From contig NC_045149.1 of NCBI RefSeq assembly GCF_008831285.2, positions 7,406,417 to 7,470,416 on the forward strand: DNA of 64,000 nt, written 5' to 3'. Shown here piece after piece: positions 47,901 through 60,100 of the stretch. The stretch is from Nymphaea colorata (taxonomy: Eukaryota; Streptophyta; Magnoliopsida; Nymphaeales; Nymphaeaceae). A program made the position numbers and the translations under genes. Numbering within the stretch: the first letter of the stretch is position 1; the number at the start of each line of letters is the position of its first letter. The notes below the pieces were generated by a model. The model saw only the letters and a program-made list of their open reading frames with translations, was not told the DNA's origin and ran no database searches.

Positions 47901-50900
47901 TCACTATGAGATCTTATTCCTTAACAGTCATATCTTATCTTTTTTTTATTATTTAGCATTAGAAATCATTTGTATAGTTAATCATGCACTACTCTTGTAG
48001 TATGTTTTTCTAAATTTAACTTTGCATTGTGTTTCTGCTTTAAAACTTCATCCCTCTCTTGTAATAGCAAACGGATTTGATTCATCCAGAAATATAAGGG
48101 TGTTAAGTGTCACGTAAAATTAAAAGGAGGTTGGGCTCCTGCATGTCTTAAAGGACTTTTCATATTCTATGGAGCCCTTTCCTGAGAAATTCAATTATCT
48201 GCAGCACTTTGCCAATTTGCCTACCATAGGAGTCAAAATAACATGTAGATGAGGTATCCAATATGCTGAAAATTTAACATTAGAAATCACTTTTGTAGTT
48301 ATTCATGCACTACTTCTGTAGTATGTTTTTTTAAATTTAACTTGCATTGTGTTTCTGCTTTAAAACTTCATCCGTCTCGTAATAGCAAACGGATTTGATT
48401 CATCCAGAAATATATGGGTGGTAAGTGTCATATCTTATCTATTTTTTATTATTTAATATTTTAATCATTTTTATATATTTATTTTTTATATTTCTAAAAT
48501 ACAACAGTATACTTTTTTTTGATTTGGTTCAATTTCATTTCTGACAACATTGCTCGATCTCTGTGGATATAACTGACTGATATTTTGCAATATGTACTGT
48601 TCTCTTTTTTCTTGACACAACATAATCACAGTCACTGATTTGATTGCCTCTAAAATGTTTATTTTACTGGATTTTTTTTACCCAAATATATGTCACATCA
48701 GGCCTTTAAGTGTGTAGCATTTCCTTTGTTTGTTCTCCTTGCAGTTTTGCCTCCTTGTTGGATGCTTTGAAAATTTTGTTTTAGTTTTGAAACTTTTCTC
48801 AATTCTAATATCTCATTGTCCAGGTTTAGTGCTCAGGAGGATGAGGAGGTAGCTCATCGGACTTTGATCAGAAGAACCACAATTGGAAATGGTCAGTCAA
48901 TAGTCATGCATGGTTTTTAATATTTATTTGTGTGGATCTAAATACTGGAGGTGACTTCAAATTCCTAATTTCCTGTGCTCTTTTTCATCCTGAAAGGGCC
49001 TCCTGATTCAATGTTGGACTGGACTCATGAGGTTGACACTCCTAATCCCAATAATAATGATCAAGTCTTCTCAAGAAAGCATTGGCGTTTAATCCAGTGT
49101 CAAAATGGTATGCTCATAAAATTTATTATTGCTTTTTCTGTTGAACATATTACATACCATGATCATGTTCCAATGTCACCAGTCCATGTTTTAGTTTAGG
49201 ATTCATGATATAATTTAAACTTGTCTAATAAACATGCAGGGCTTCGGATTTTCGAGGAGCTTATTGAACTTGATTATCTTGTATGTTGGAAATTTGTATT
49301 TTGTGCACCTAATTTTGGATAAAGTCTATTTCCTTTTTATTTGTACAAGTTTTGCATCTGCTATATACATGGCCAACTTGTTATTTGCAGCCAAGAAGTT
49401 GTAGTAGAGCAATGAAGGCTGTTGGTATCGTGGAAGCATCATGCGAAGCAGTATTTGAACTTGTGATGGGCATGGACATGAAGAGGTTTGAGTAAGTCAA
49501 TTCTGTTCAGTTAGCATCATTTGATGGATCCATATCAAGTCACTTACGTTGCGAATCTTGTTTATACACTAATTGGTATGACTATGAGAATGGCAGTAGC
49601 TAAAGAATCTTTTGTTCTTTATTCATTTTGCGACTTTGGCTATTTACTCCTTCCCTACCTTTTCTTCATCAAATTGTCCTTTGGTTTTGGCTTTCATATA
49701 TCTTGCAACCATGGTTCATTAATCCACTAAAGCTTCTGTTTCACCTTTTTATCAATTCACCGATAAAGGCTAAAGCACTTCTCTCACTTTTCTTTGTATT
49801 TTGTTCATATATGCACATGAAAATGGTATATATCCGTACATGCACATGATAGTTGCATTTTATGGGATGGAAACATCTTACAGTATCATCCTTGGTGGTA
49901 CAGTGTAGAATTTATTCATTTATTTGGAGGTGAAATTTGTGAAGTGCTTTATGAACTCTGATCCTGTCAGGTGATTGGGTTTCTTTTGGCACTTTTAACC
50001 AACAGAATATCCATATGTTTGAAGAGCATTTCTGATTCTTTTTTATTAGATATGCAGGCTAACGTTCTCTTCTACTTATTTCACTTGTTTTTCCTTGATC
50101 TACTAGATGGGACTGTAGTTTTCAGTATGGCAGCTTAGTTGAGGAAGTAGATGGGCATACAGCAATACTATACCACAGACTGCAGCTGGATTGGTTTCCA
50201 ATGTAAGTTTACCTCTTTGATTTTTCATATGCTGGTGGGTTAGGGATTCTGAAACCTTCAAAAGAAGAGTCTCTTCTGGAACCAGATGGGTTAGATTTTT
50301 TATCCAACCTTTACCGGGAATGGTAATGATGACTGTGATCCTAATTGGGTTTGTGGTACACTGGCACTACAGTGTAATGCTAAGATTGCTAAACTTCTGA
50401 CGCCCACAAAATTTAGATAGACTGGCATCTGTTGTGTGTATCAAATTGCTGGTATGTACAAAAAGTGCAGCCAGATGCTTTTCTTTACATTTGTTTTTCA
50501 AACTTATGATGGTACCCATTATGCTCCCTAGAATCAGCTAATGTATATTTTTCTTCCTATAGGTCACTATGAGGAGGTTCTAGTTATGAAAGTGCAGAGT
50601 TTAGTAGCGTAATTTAAGAATTTCTGCTGGAGTGTCAGCTCTTTTTGTTCATCTCATTTAATTAGCAACTAGCAAGACATTGATGATGCTTGGCCACAGC
50701 AGGGAAAAGCATTGGCATCATCGAATAAAATGACACTTGCAAGTATTTTTCGTTGTTATTCAAGCACATACATCAATATAGAGCAATTGCTTTTCTATAC
50801 GAGACCTAAGTTATCTTAGTTAGAGTTTAAAATTTAAAATGTCTATTGAAGTGCCACATCAGGGGATACTATGGAAAAGCTAGTACCTCGCTTTCTGGAC

Positions 50901-53900
50901 ACCAATACAGTAAACTTTATTTCTGTAGCTGCTACATCGAGCTATTCAAGAAGTTGGTCAGGCTGAATCCCTTCTAGGTTAGAATATGGAAATGTTTATA
51001 ATAGCTTCCTTTCAAGTACTAGGGTGAGAGAAAATGCAAAATGAAAATGTTGTAGAGTTTCATTTTCACCTTTTCTGATAGATTGCTGAAGGTCATTTCT
51101 TGAAGTGCCAGCTTTTACTTGGTACCTTCTCTACGATGTAACTTATGCTGCATATGTGGTTTGTAAGCAGAGATAGTATTTGAATACAATGGCTTGTAAT
51201 GAGTGGTTCTCTACCCTTTTCAGGATAATTTGGCCTCGTGATCTCTGCTATGTGCGTTATTGGCGTCGTAACGACGACGGAAGCTATGGTGAATTTTCCT
51301 TCATTTCACCTAGACAAATTTTGTTTTATCATTTTGTGCCTCTAAGGCTGCAAGAACTATTGTTTTGTTCAGTTGTGCTGTTTCGTTCAAGGGAGCATCC
51401 GAATTGCGGTCCACAACCTGGGTTTGTACGCGCACACATTGAGAGTATATTATTTCCTCCTAAGTTGTGTATTTATGTTCTATTAATCTTAGAAACACCA
51501 AGGGATTAACTTTGCACATGTATGCCTGTAAACATTCGTTATATGCATTAGAAATTCCCTTTCTGTCTCTCTCTATATATACACACATGCACACACTTAC
51601 AAACGCACATGTATTTATATCATAGTCACAAAAAAATGTACTTAAAAAAAACACGGTAAAAATACAAAAATAAGTCAGCCAAAAAAATGACAAAAGTGCC
51701 ATTTAAAAAAAATGCCAAAATGGAAAAGAGCAAAAAAATATGGTTTTTTATGGATTTTCAATTTAGAAGTTTTTTTTCACAGTTTTTGATGCCAGACTGT
51801 GTGTTTTCATTTTCTAATTTTTACTTGTTGCTTATGTACTTATTTTTTGATGCTTTCTTATTACTTTGTCGTTTATTTTATTTTTCTCTAATTTTTAAGA
51901 TTTTTTAAAAATGTATCATATTTTTCCCTTTTTTTCAAGCTGTCATATTATACCAGTGAAAAAATTTGCTGTTTAAAATCCGAAAGCAATATTTGCAATG
52001 ATGATTTATATAAATAAGTTAAGTCCAAACAATGCATAAGGGGTCCAAAAGAAGTGTTTAGCTTTGGGTCATCCATCAACATTTTGCCTGCCTTCACATA
52101 TTAGATGCATTGTCAGTCACGTCATTGCATTGTTAACCTACTTCTTTAATAACTTCTTCGACGAGCTTGTAAAGCAGGTTTTTAATTTGGTCAGATGCAT
52201 TAACTGACTTTAGAAACATGGTTCTATGGAGCAGTGAGTTAAGAAATTGATCTAGTGTCTATCCATCCATCCATCTGAAATTATATAAAACCATATTTCT
52301 TCCAATGCTATTTATATGTTTTGACAAACTCTTCTGTTTCGGCAACTTCTCGTGCAAACAAAGGTTCTCTCATCTCATGATATGAAGGACCCTTCATGCC
52401 TGTGCCAAATCGTCCTATGGATTCAACCATTGCTTTGAAAAAAGGCAATTTGACAGCGTTGAATGCAATTCCTGCTTGGTAAAACCAGCTACTGTTGGCT
52501 TGACAACCATCTGTTCCTTATTGTATCGATTGTTCCAGAGTTGTTTGTTTGGTTCTTAGAGGAATGGTACTGGTTCTTTGTTGCAAATACAGGTCCATGA
52601 GGCCTTTTTCATGTGTAGGCCTTGATCCAAATTCTTCTCTTGACGTTCTGATTGACTTTGAATCTCTACCTCTTCATCTGCAATTGTGTATGTAATTCGA
52701 GATTGTTTCTTCCGTTTTTCAGGTTTCTTTTCCTACTGTTCTTCCATGTACTGTACATTCATAATTTCTGTAGAAGAGACAGAGGAGTGTTCAAACTTTA
52801 AAAAATAAAGAATTTTGTGTTTTTCCCTGTATCATACGATACAGGCGATACACTTACGATACACGAGTGTATCGTGTATCGTAAGATACAGATAACATTG
52901 GTCTACTAACTCAATGAACTAGTTGGAGGAGCTCATGTGTCTCTGGAGTCTACATTGAGTCCACTTCAATGGCATCTTCGTCTTGGTCATCCCTCATTGT
53001 CTATACTTCGTCGCATCTTTCTTCAGATCTCTTATTCTCCTTCCTTTTAATGTGAAGCATGTTGGGTGGGAAAGCATCGTATGGGCTCTTTTCCATCCAA
53101 TTAAAAGTTATTCGAGTCATGGTCTTTCTCATTTAGTTCACGTGGATGTATGGGGGCTTAGTCATGTTGCTACTAGGTTTCAGTGCAGATATTATCTTGT
53201 TATTGTGGATAACCATTCCAAGTTGTGCTGGGTTTTTCTAATAAAAGAGAGATCTAACACTTCTTATATTCTCAAATCTTTTATTATTGGAATCACTGTT
53301 ATCCCTATTGCACGATACGGGCCCATATCATCTGATACATATCATATAGGTTCGAGAAACCTATATGATACACGATATGCCTACATATTATAGGTTTATC
53401 GTATTGTACGATACGGGCGATATGCCCACATCTTATGATATGGGGACAAAGCAAAAAAGCTCCTATTTTATGCTTCTTTTTAAAAATAGCTTCTCCCTCC
53501 CGCTTTTGAACATTTCTAATAAGTGTGGAAGGGAGAGGTTTTTGCTTTTTACTAGTCTTTTAGAAAAATCAATCATATGTCAGTGAGGACATTCCATTTG
53601 ACGACATTGAAACAATTAACAGAAGAAAATGAAGATGATGATGATTATGACTAATTGATGATAATCATGATATTTGGTACTTGGCAGTGAACAAGTGATA
53701 TGTTGTGAACTTGTGATATAATCTAAAACATTTTAAACTTGTGATTGATGCTTATTATGTTATTCTGAATCTATGATTTTTCATTTCTAAATGTGTTGTT
53801 GATATATGTCTTATAAGTGATGAGTCATGAATGTTCTTTATGTGACAATTTTTTTATATGGAATGCATTTTTCCTACTTTTTTACGTTTTTCCTATTTTT

Positions 53901-56900
53901 AAAATTTTTAATGTTTTTGAATTAAAAAAGTAATATTACTATACGCTACGCTAAATTTGCAATACATTATGATATGGCTCATATGTTAAGCTGGTTTGTG
54001 TTGACAATGCTCTTGAATTTAAGTCTTCCTTTCTTCTACAGTTTTATCGTGATAATGGGATCCAACATTAAACCACTTATCCTTGCACATCCCAATAGAA
54101 TGGGGTGGTTGAGCGGAAACATAGACATATTCTAGATGTAGCTTGCATGATTATGTTCCATTCGCTTATGCTGGCTGCATTCTAGGCAGATGCTATTCTC
54201 ACTGCTTATTACCTCATTAATAGAATGCCATCCTCTGCTATTGAAAACTAGATTCTTATCCATATTCTTTATCTTGAGGGCCTGTTATTCCCCATTTCTA
54301 CTAAAGTCTTTGATTGTGTTTGCTTTGTGCATAATTTTGGACCAATCGAGACAAATTGTGCCCACATACTACAAAAAATGTGTGTTTATTGGATACTGCA
54401 AAACTAAAAAAGATACCGATGTTATGATCCGATCGCCCATAGAGAGCATGTCAGTGCAGATGTCACCTTCTTTGAGTCGGTTCCATAGAATCCATACTAC
54501 TCCAGTGCTGGTCATCATATGAATTCTGAGTCCTCTAACAATTTTCCACTGCCCATTCCTCCTATTTCCTTGGAGTCATGTCCTCAACCACCTCCTTTTT
54601 CTTCCTCTTCTTCTGCTTGCTTTTAGGATCCCCACTGGTCTACTCTAGGCGACACACTTCTGCTCATGGCTCACCATCATCCTCTTCTCCTGAGGTAAGT
54701 ACTTCTGAGTCACATGAGGAAGATATAGTTGATTTCGAGTGTATGTGATGACTTGTTGATTACTTTGTGCAAAGAAACTCAACAGTGCACTATACACCTA
54801 ATCTCAAAGTTTGTCACCACAGCTAGAGTCGGCACAAATATGCAGTTGCAGACATTTATGTCAGCTTAATCTGCCACATCTATTCCTATGCCCTTCTTGA
54901 TCTGAAACGGAAGGATACTTTACTTTGGGACATGGGAACTACTTTCTCTTCTTCCTGATGCAGACGTGATTGTAAGTGGGTGTACTATATCTAATGTCAC
55001 TTAGATGGTTCCACAGAGAGGTATAAAGCTCGCCTTATCACAAAAGGGTACACTTAAACATATGGAGTGGAATTTTTAGAGACATGCTCCCCCATTGCCA
55101 AATTAGGCACTATATGATTGACTATTAATGTTGCTGTGCACTATGGTTGGACCTTATCTCATCTAGATGTGAAAATTCTTTTCTTTGTGGTGATCTGTTT
55201 GAGACGCTTTACATGCAGCAACCTTCTGGGATTTGAGCGACAGGGGGAGAGTGAAAAAGTGTGCAAGTTCAAGAGAGCTACATATAGCCTTAAGTTAAGT
55301 CCAACAACATGGTTTTAGAAGTTATATGAAGTCATTTCTGGGGTTACCTTTTAGTGGTCTCCATCTGATCATTCACTATTTATCAAGAAGAGTCCCAAAG
55401 GTATAGTTATGATGGTAGTATATGTTGATGGTATTATTCTTACAAGCGACTCTAAGGAGGAGATTGCTGAAACCAAACCATATACGCAAAAACACTTTGT
55501 TATTGCCCACTCAAATACTTTGTGAGGATAGCGGTTGCAAGTGGTAGTCCTTTATAGAGAAAGTATGTGCTTGACCTACTCAGAGAGAATGGAATGCTTG
55601 GAGCCAATCCCACATATATTCCCACGAATCCTCATATTCACATGTATGAGGATGACTCAAAGTTGATAGGTAGTAAGTCATATCGGTCTCCCATTGACAA
55701 ACTTTTGTATGTTACAATTACTTGTCTTGACATCTCCCTAGCTATGGGAAAGTTAAGCCAGTTGATGAAGAAACCAACAAAAACCCATTGGGAGGTAGCT
55801 ATGATGGTTATGAATTACCTCAATTCATCCGTAGGAAAAGAATTACTATTTAGAAAAGGTGTTTCGTTGACGTTCTTGCTTGCAGACACTGATGCAGACT
55901 ATGTATGATCAATTGAAGACAGAAAATCTACATCTGGGTGTTGTATCTTTGTAGGAGACAACTTGATTACTTGAAGGAGCAAGAAACAGGTAGTTGTTGC
56001 AAGATCCAGTGCAAATCCAAATATAGGGCTATGGCATATACCTCTGCTGAGATGGTATGGGTTATATCCATGCTATCCTGTCTAGGAGTGGAGATCACAC
56101 CTTCAATGAAGATGGTGTGTGATAATAAAGCTGCTATGTATATAGCCAAAAATCAAAGTTTTCGTGACATTGAAGTAGACAGCCACTATATTTGAGATAT
56201 GGTTCAAGTGGAAAGTATTTCTACACTTCACAAACCTTCTGAAGAACAAGTTGCAGATGTCTTTACTAAACCTTTACCTATTTCTGGGTTCTCAAAATGC
56301 TGTAAGAAGCTGAGCATGATAGACATATATGCTCCAGTTTGAGTTGGAGTGTTGGGAATAATAATAAAGTTAGTTGGGGGTTATTAGAATTTTAGAAAAA
56401 ATTAAAAGGGCCTTTTTATTGCTTTTTGTTTTTGCATGGACTTTGTTGTACCGTGTTGACCCCTAATCTCTATTTAAGAGAGATTAGAATTAATCCAAAA
56501 TTAATTTTTATTTTCAAATCACATTGCAAGAAAAGGTAAACCACCAATGTTTCTTTCTGAAAAGCAACTAGAGATCTGCCATAACCCTTAGACATGCTTA
56601 TGTGTTCATGCGTGTTTGCCTTTCTGTGCGTGCATGTGTGTCTTTTTTCTTTTATGTGGTATTTTCTAAAATTCTGAGTATGTAACTAACTGGATTATGT
56701 CAACTGAAATATGGCAATGAAATTTGTGAAAATATAATAATTGTTTTCTGTTAATATAATAGTGTCAAAAATTCAACGCAGTTCATTTGCTAAGGACAGA
56801 GAATTGACTCGCTTCAATCATGTTGTACTCTAAAAAAATTATTTTTTAGCCCGTCATATCTGAAATTTTTGGATCATAGGCTTCCTGATCTTATATATAT

Positions 56901-57080
56901 ATATATATCTCCTAATTGACCAGATCAGGTGTTGATTTTTACAAAATCAATCACGTATTCACGAATGGTTATCTTTTGGGAAAAAAAATTCAGAAATGCC
57001 ACAAATATTAGGTGCCACATTATTATAGGAAAGTTTTTTCTCTGTTTTTTAAATATTTAAGAATATTGCAGATATTTGTA

Positions 57081-57166
<86 letters not shown>

Positions 57167-60100
57167 TGAACACACTTGTGCTTGCAGGCGGGGGATTTAC
57201 CATTTCATCACTTAGTTCTCGACGTGGAAGGCCTCGAACAAGAGTTCAACATCTCATGCAGATTGACTTGAAGGGTTGGGGTGTTGGTTACTTGCCATCG
57301 TTTAAGCAACATTGCTTACTACAAATGTTGAATAGTGTTGCTGGTAATTCTTATGACTGCCTTTAGGTTTCTTATTATTTTGTTTTTGCTTGCAATGCAC
57401 TGTGATGTCCTGTTTGGTTTTGGCTCCTGTTCTTTGGTTTTTCATCTATTTGATTGCTGTTGTCTGTTGCAGATAGTTATCCTTAGAGGAAAAATAGCTA
57501 CTGTCTGTCTCTCTAAAATTATTAAAATTACTGGACTATCCTGTCAACAATGAAAATTATGTTTAAATGATTCTGTTCTAATTTCCATTGCCTGTTTTAT
57601 TTTCCCCTCTACTATAGATCATTGTTGCTGATGTTTTTCCTTTTCACGTATATGGTGCAAAATTTTGTGTGCTTGAATTTATTGGGTTTTTCCAGCATAA
57701 ATGCGTCCGCTCTTCCTTTCAGCTCGACTTTCCGTTTTGTATAATGTTAGAAATGCTTCTTTCCTGGTGAGAAATGGAAGGATGCTAAAGCACATGAAGA
57801 GAAACTGCAGTGGTGGGGTCTGCCAGTTGTAAAGTAGCCTATATTTCGTTTTTATGACCATAATTTCATACATGAAACTTGAAATCCAAGCATTGGTTCT
57901 CACTTTATGGTATTTATTGGCTAGTTGGTTCATTGGTTTCCTTTTCCTTATTGTTTTTTTCTTTTGTATTCCGTGTTTGATATCAATGATTTCAATGGGA
58001 CATTATCATTGTTTGTGATACTGCAAATCATTTTCAATGGCTGATAGGTGTCCTGGAAGGGAACTTCGTGGGGCAGGGAACTGTTAACATACTTTTTTGG
58101 GGGTATACAAATAGATTAAAATGGGAGATTGATTTTTTCCCCCATAGTAAATATGCATGCATACACAGAAATACGTGATATATGTGTGGTCTGAATGTAA
58201 CTACTGCAGCACCATACGCATTTTTTTGGGAAAAAAACACATTCAACATAAAAAGGGGAAAACGAAGAAATCATGAAAATTATGCATGTTTTAAAAAAAT
58301 GTGAAAATAAATTCAACATGTTATTATTGCAAATTTTTGCATCGTTTATTCCTGTTACTGCAGCAGTTGACGGAAAGGGTAAGCTAACAATTAAAGATAC
58401 TTTTAAGAATGAATTTTCACACATGGAGATTTTTTCCCAAGAAAAGGCAAAGTGGGTTAAATAGTGGTCAAGGAAGGGCAATCTTGAAAATGTGATTCCT
58501 TTGTCATAGCAGAAAAGGAACCAAAAGAAATGTTTAGGGCTTTTAGCCCTTTCATTTGCGTCATCATTTTTATCATTCTATTTTATCTAGTTACTTTTTT
58601 GTCTTCTTATTTGTCTCTCGTGATTTTTTTCTCCTAATTTTATTTTTTTTTTAAATTTTTTTAGAATTGCTGATATTTTCTCAACAAAAAGACCTTTGCC
58701 AAAAATTCTGGAGAGAAACCTAAGAAGGATTTTTTTGTGGCTATGGTACACATATAATTCCTTTTATTTTCATTTTTCTCTGTTTTTTTATTTTATTATT
58801 TTCAAAATGGATATCTATAGCATTATATACATGACTAAAGGGCTAGCTGTGATGCTGCACAACAAGTCGCCAAAACTTGGCTCCTTTATAAATGAGTCAA
58901 GTTCGAGTTGAAATGTATGTTGTAATTGTTAAATGAGTCAAGTTCAAGTTGTAAGAACTCAACTTGGCTCGACTACATAATGAATGTTGAATTATAATGA
59001 GAGAATAGTTAAACGAGTAGCAACTAAGCGAGTTAAAAGAAACAAGACATACTTAACAAAAATGAGTTAAATATGTCGAGTTCTAGCTTGAACTTTGAGC
59101 TTGATCTTGTTCTATTGAGCTCAATTTGAGTTGGGGCTTGAGCTTTTTTGAGTCGATTCAAGTTGAGCTCGAGCTGGCCCAGCTCAAGCTCGACTCGGCT
59201 CTTGTGCAGCCCTAGCTAGCTAACAGCTAGTTGAAAGGCTAGAAACCTATGTACTTTTATGTTTCTCTAAGTATTTGTTTGATGAAATCATATCTGTGAT
59301 CTTCTCTTTTATGTGCCTTGGTGCATGACTTAATCTTGCTCTTGTGTTGCTCTTACAAGCCTTGTTATTGTGTATTAGCTTCATTCAGATTGCTGATGTA
59401 GTCTGAGGTCCTTGATGGTTCTCGTTTTCTACTTGTACATGCTAAACTTATTATGTATATTTGGCTTGAAAGATAATAGGCTATGTTGTAAAGGGGCCGG
59501 GGCTCTGCCTGGCCCAGGCAGAGCCTAGCTCCTAGGCGGGCCTAGGCAAAAAAGGCGACCAATCTTTCTTTTTTAATTTTTTTTTTTAGTTAGGTTAATA
59601 TGTCAAGTTGTTTTGACTAACTATTACTAATATTTGAAATGTGGATAGTAATACAACAAATATAATAAACTTAAACAATAAAAAATTAGTTGTCGTCTTC
59701 ATTGAATATGCAAAATCAATAGAAGAAGTTTAAAATTACTCATTAAATGTAATCTAATACAAGTAACCAAAAAAAAAAAAACTGAATCTAATCTCTAAAA
59801 ATCTCTAAAAGAAGGAATGTAAATCCATAGGAAGGCTTTAATCCAACTGTACTTAAAGAAAGACATAATATAATAAAAAATAATAACAGTACATAGTAGT
59901 ATCATATAAGTACATAACAATAACAATGCATATAAGTACATAACCATACTAACATATACATATAACAGGTATCACAATATTACATATTATATGACAGGCT
60001 AACAGTTTATACATATAATAGGTTGATGCAATACCATATAACAGGCATAACTGACTGTACATAACAATATCATACATATAACATGTATTACAATGTATAT

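Larger units (their letters stand above)
39222..47926 (-). mobile_element. Copia retrotransposon 2 (outer, deleted, minus strand)
   Basis: LTRs at 47534-47926 (5', 393 bp) and 39222-39599 (3', 378 bp) begin TGTTAAGG and end in TATA rather than CA. The flanking duplication is gtcat (39217-39221 and 47927-47931). A TGGTATCAAAG primer site follows the 5' LTR (47533 downward) and a GGGGGG polypurine tract precedes the 3' LTR. Gag, protease and the first half of integrase are deleted: integrase resumes within about 60 bp of the primer site. The LTRs differ by a 31-bp indel near 47740 and by A-rich length changes, so it is older than the inner element. It is interrupted by 40109-45362 and 46355-46725. 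Confidence 0.9.
38514..48823 (+). other. Intron 6 (10.3 kb) with nested retrotransposons
   Basis: The largest visible intron. Non-element parts are 38514-39216 and 47932-48823. They hold three partial copies of a roughly 316-bp tandem unit: 38898-39221, 47958-48115 and 48116-48429 (recognisable by GGAGGTTGGxCTCCTGCATG and AGCAAACGGATTTGATTCAT). The outer copia interrupted this repeat at gtcat. Confidence 0.88.
51445..57187 (+). other. Intron 13 (5.7 kb) with old insertions
   Basis: Holds an inverted-repeat element (51621-52003), a decayed copia (about 52905-56523), a copia-external stretch with no visible content (52004-52830, 56524-57080) and a long AT microsatellite (57088-57164) just before the 57188 exon. 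Splice sites are GAGA|GTATAT and CTTGCAG|GCGG. Confidence 0.85.

Noticed and set aside
39100-48400. Treating the copia RT/RNase H pieces in intron 6 as exons of the host gene
   Set aside because: They lie on the minus strand or inside LTR-bounded elements, and exon phases 38513 to 48824 agree directly.
53296-53990. Claiming a hAT transposase remnant from the acidic tail at 53590-53655
   Set aside because: A short Asp/Glu-rich tail alone does not identify a transposase; no other domain seen.
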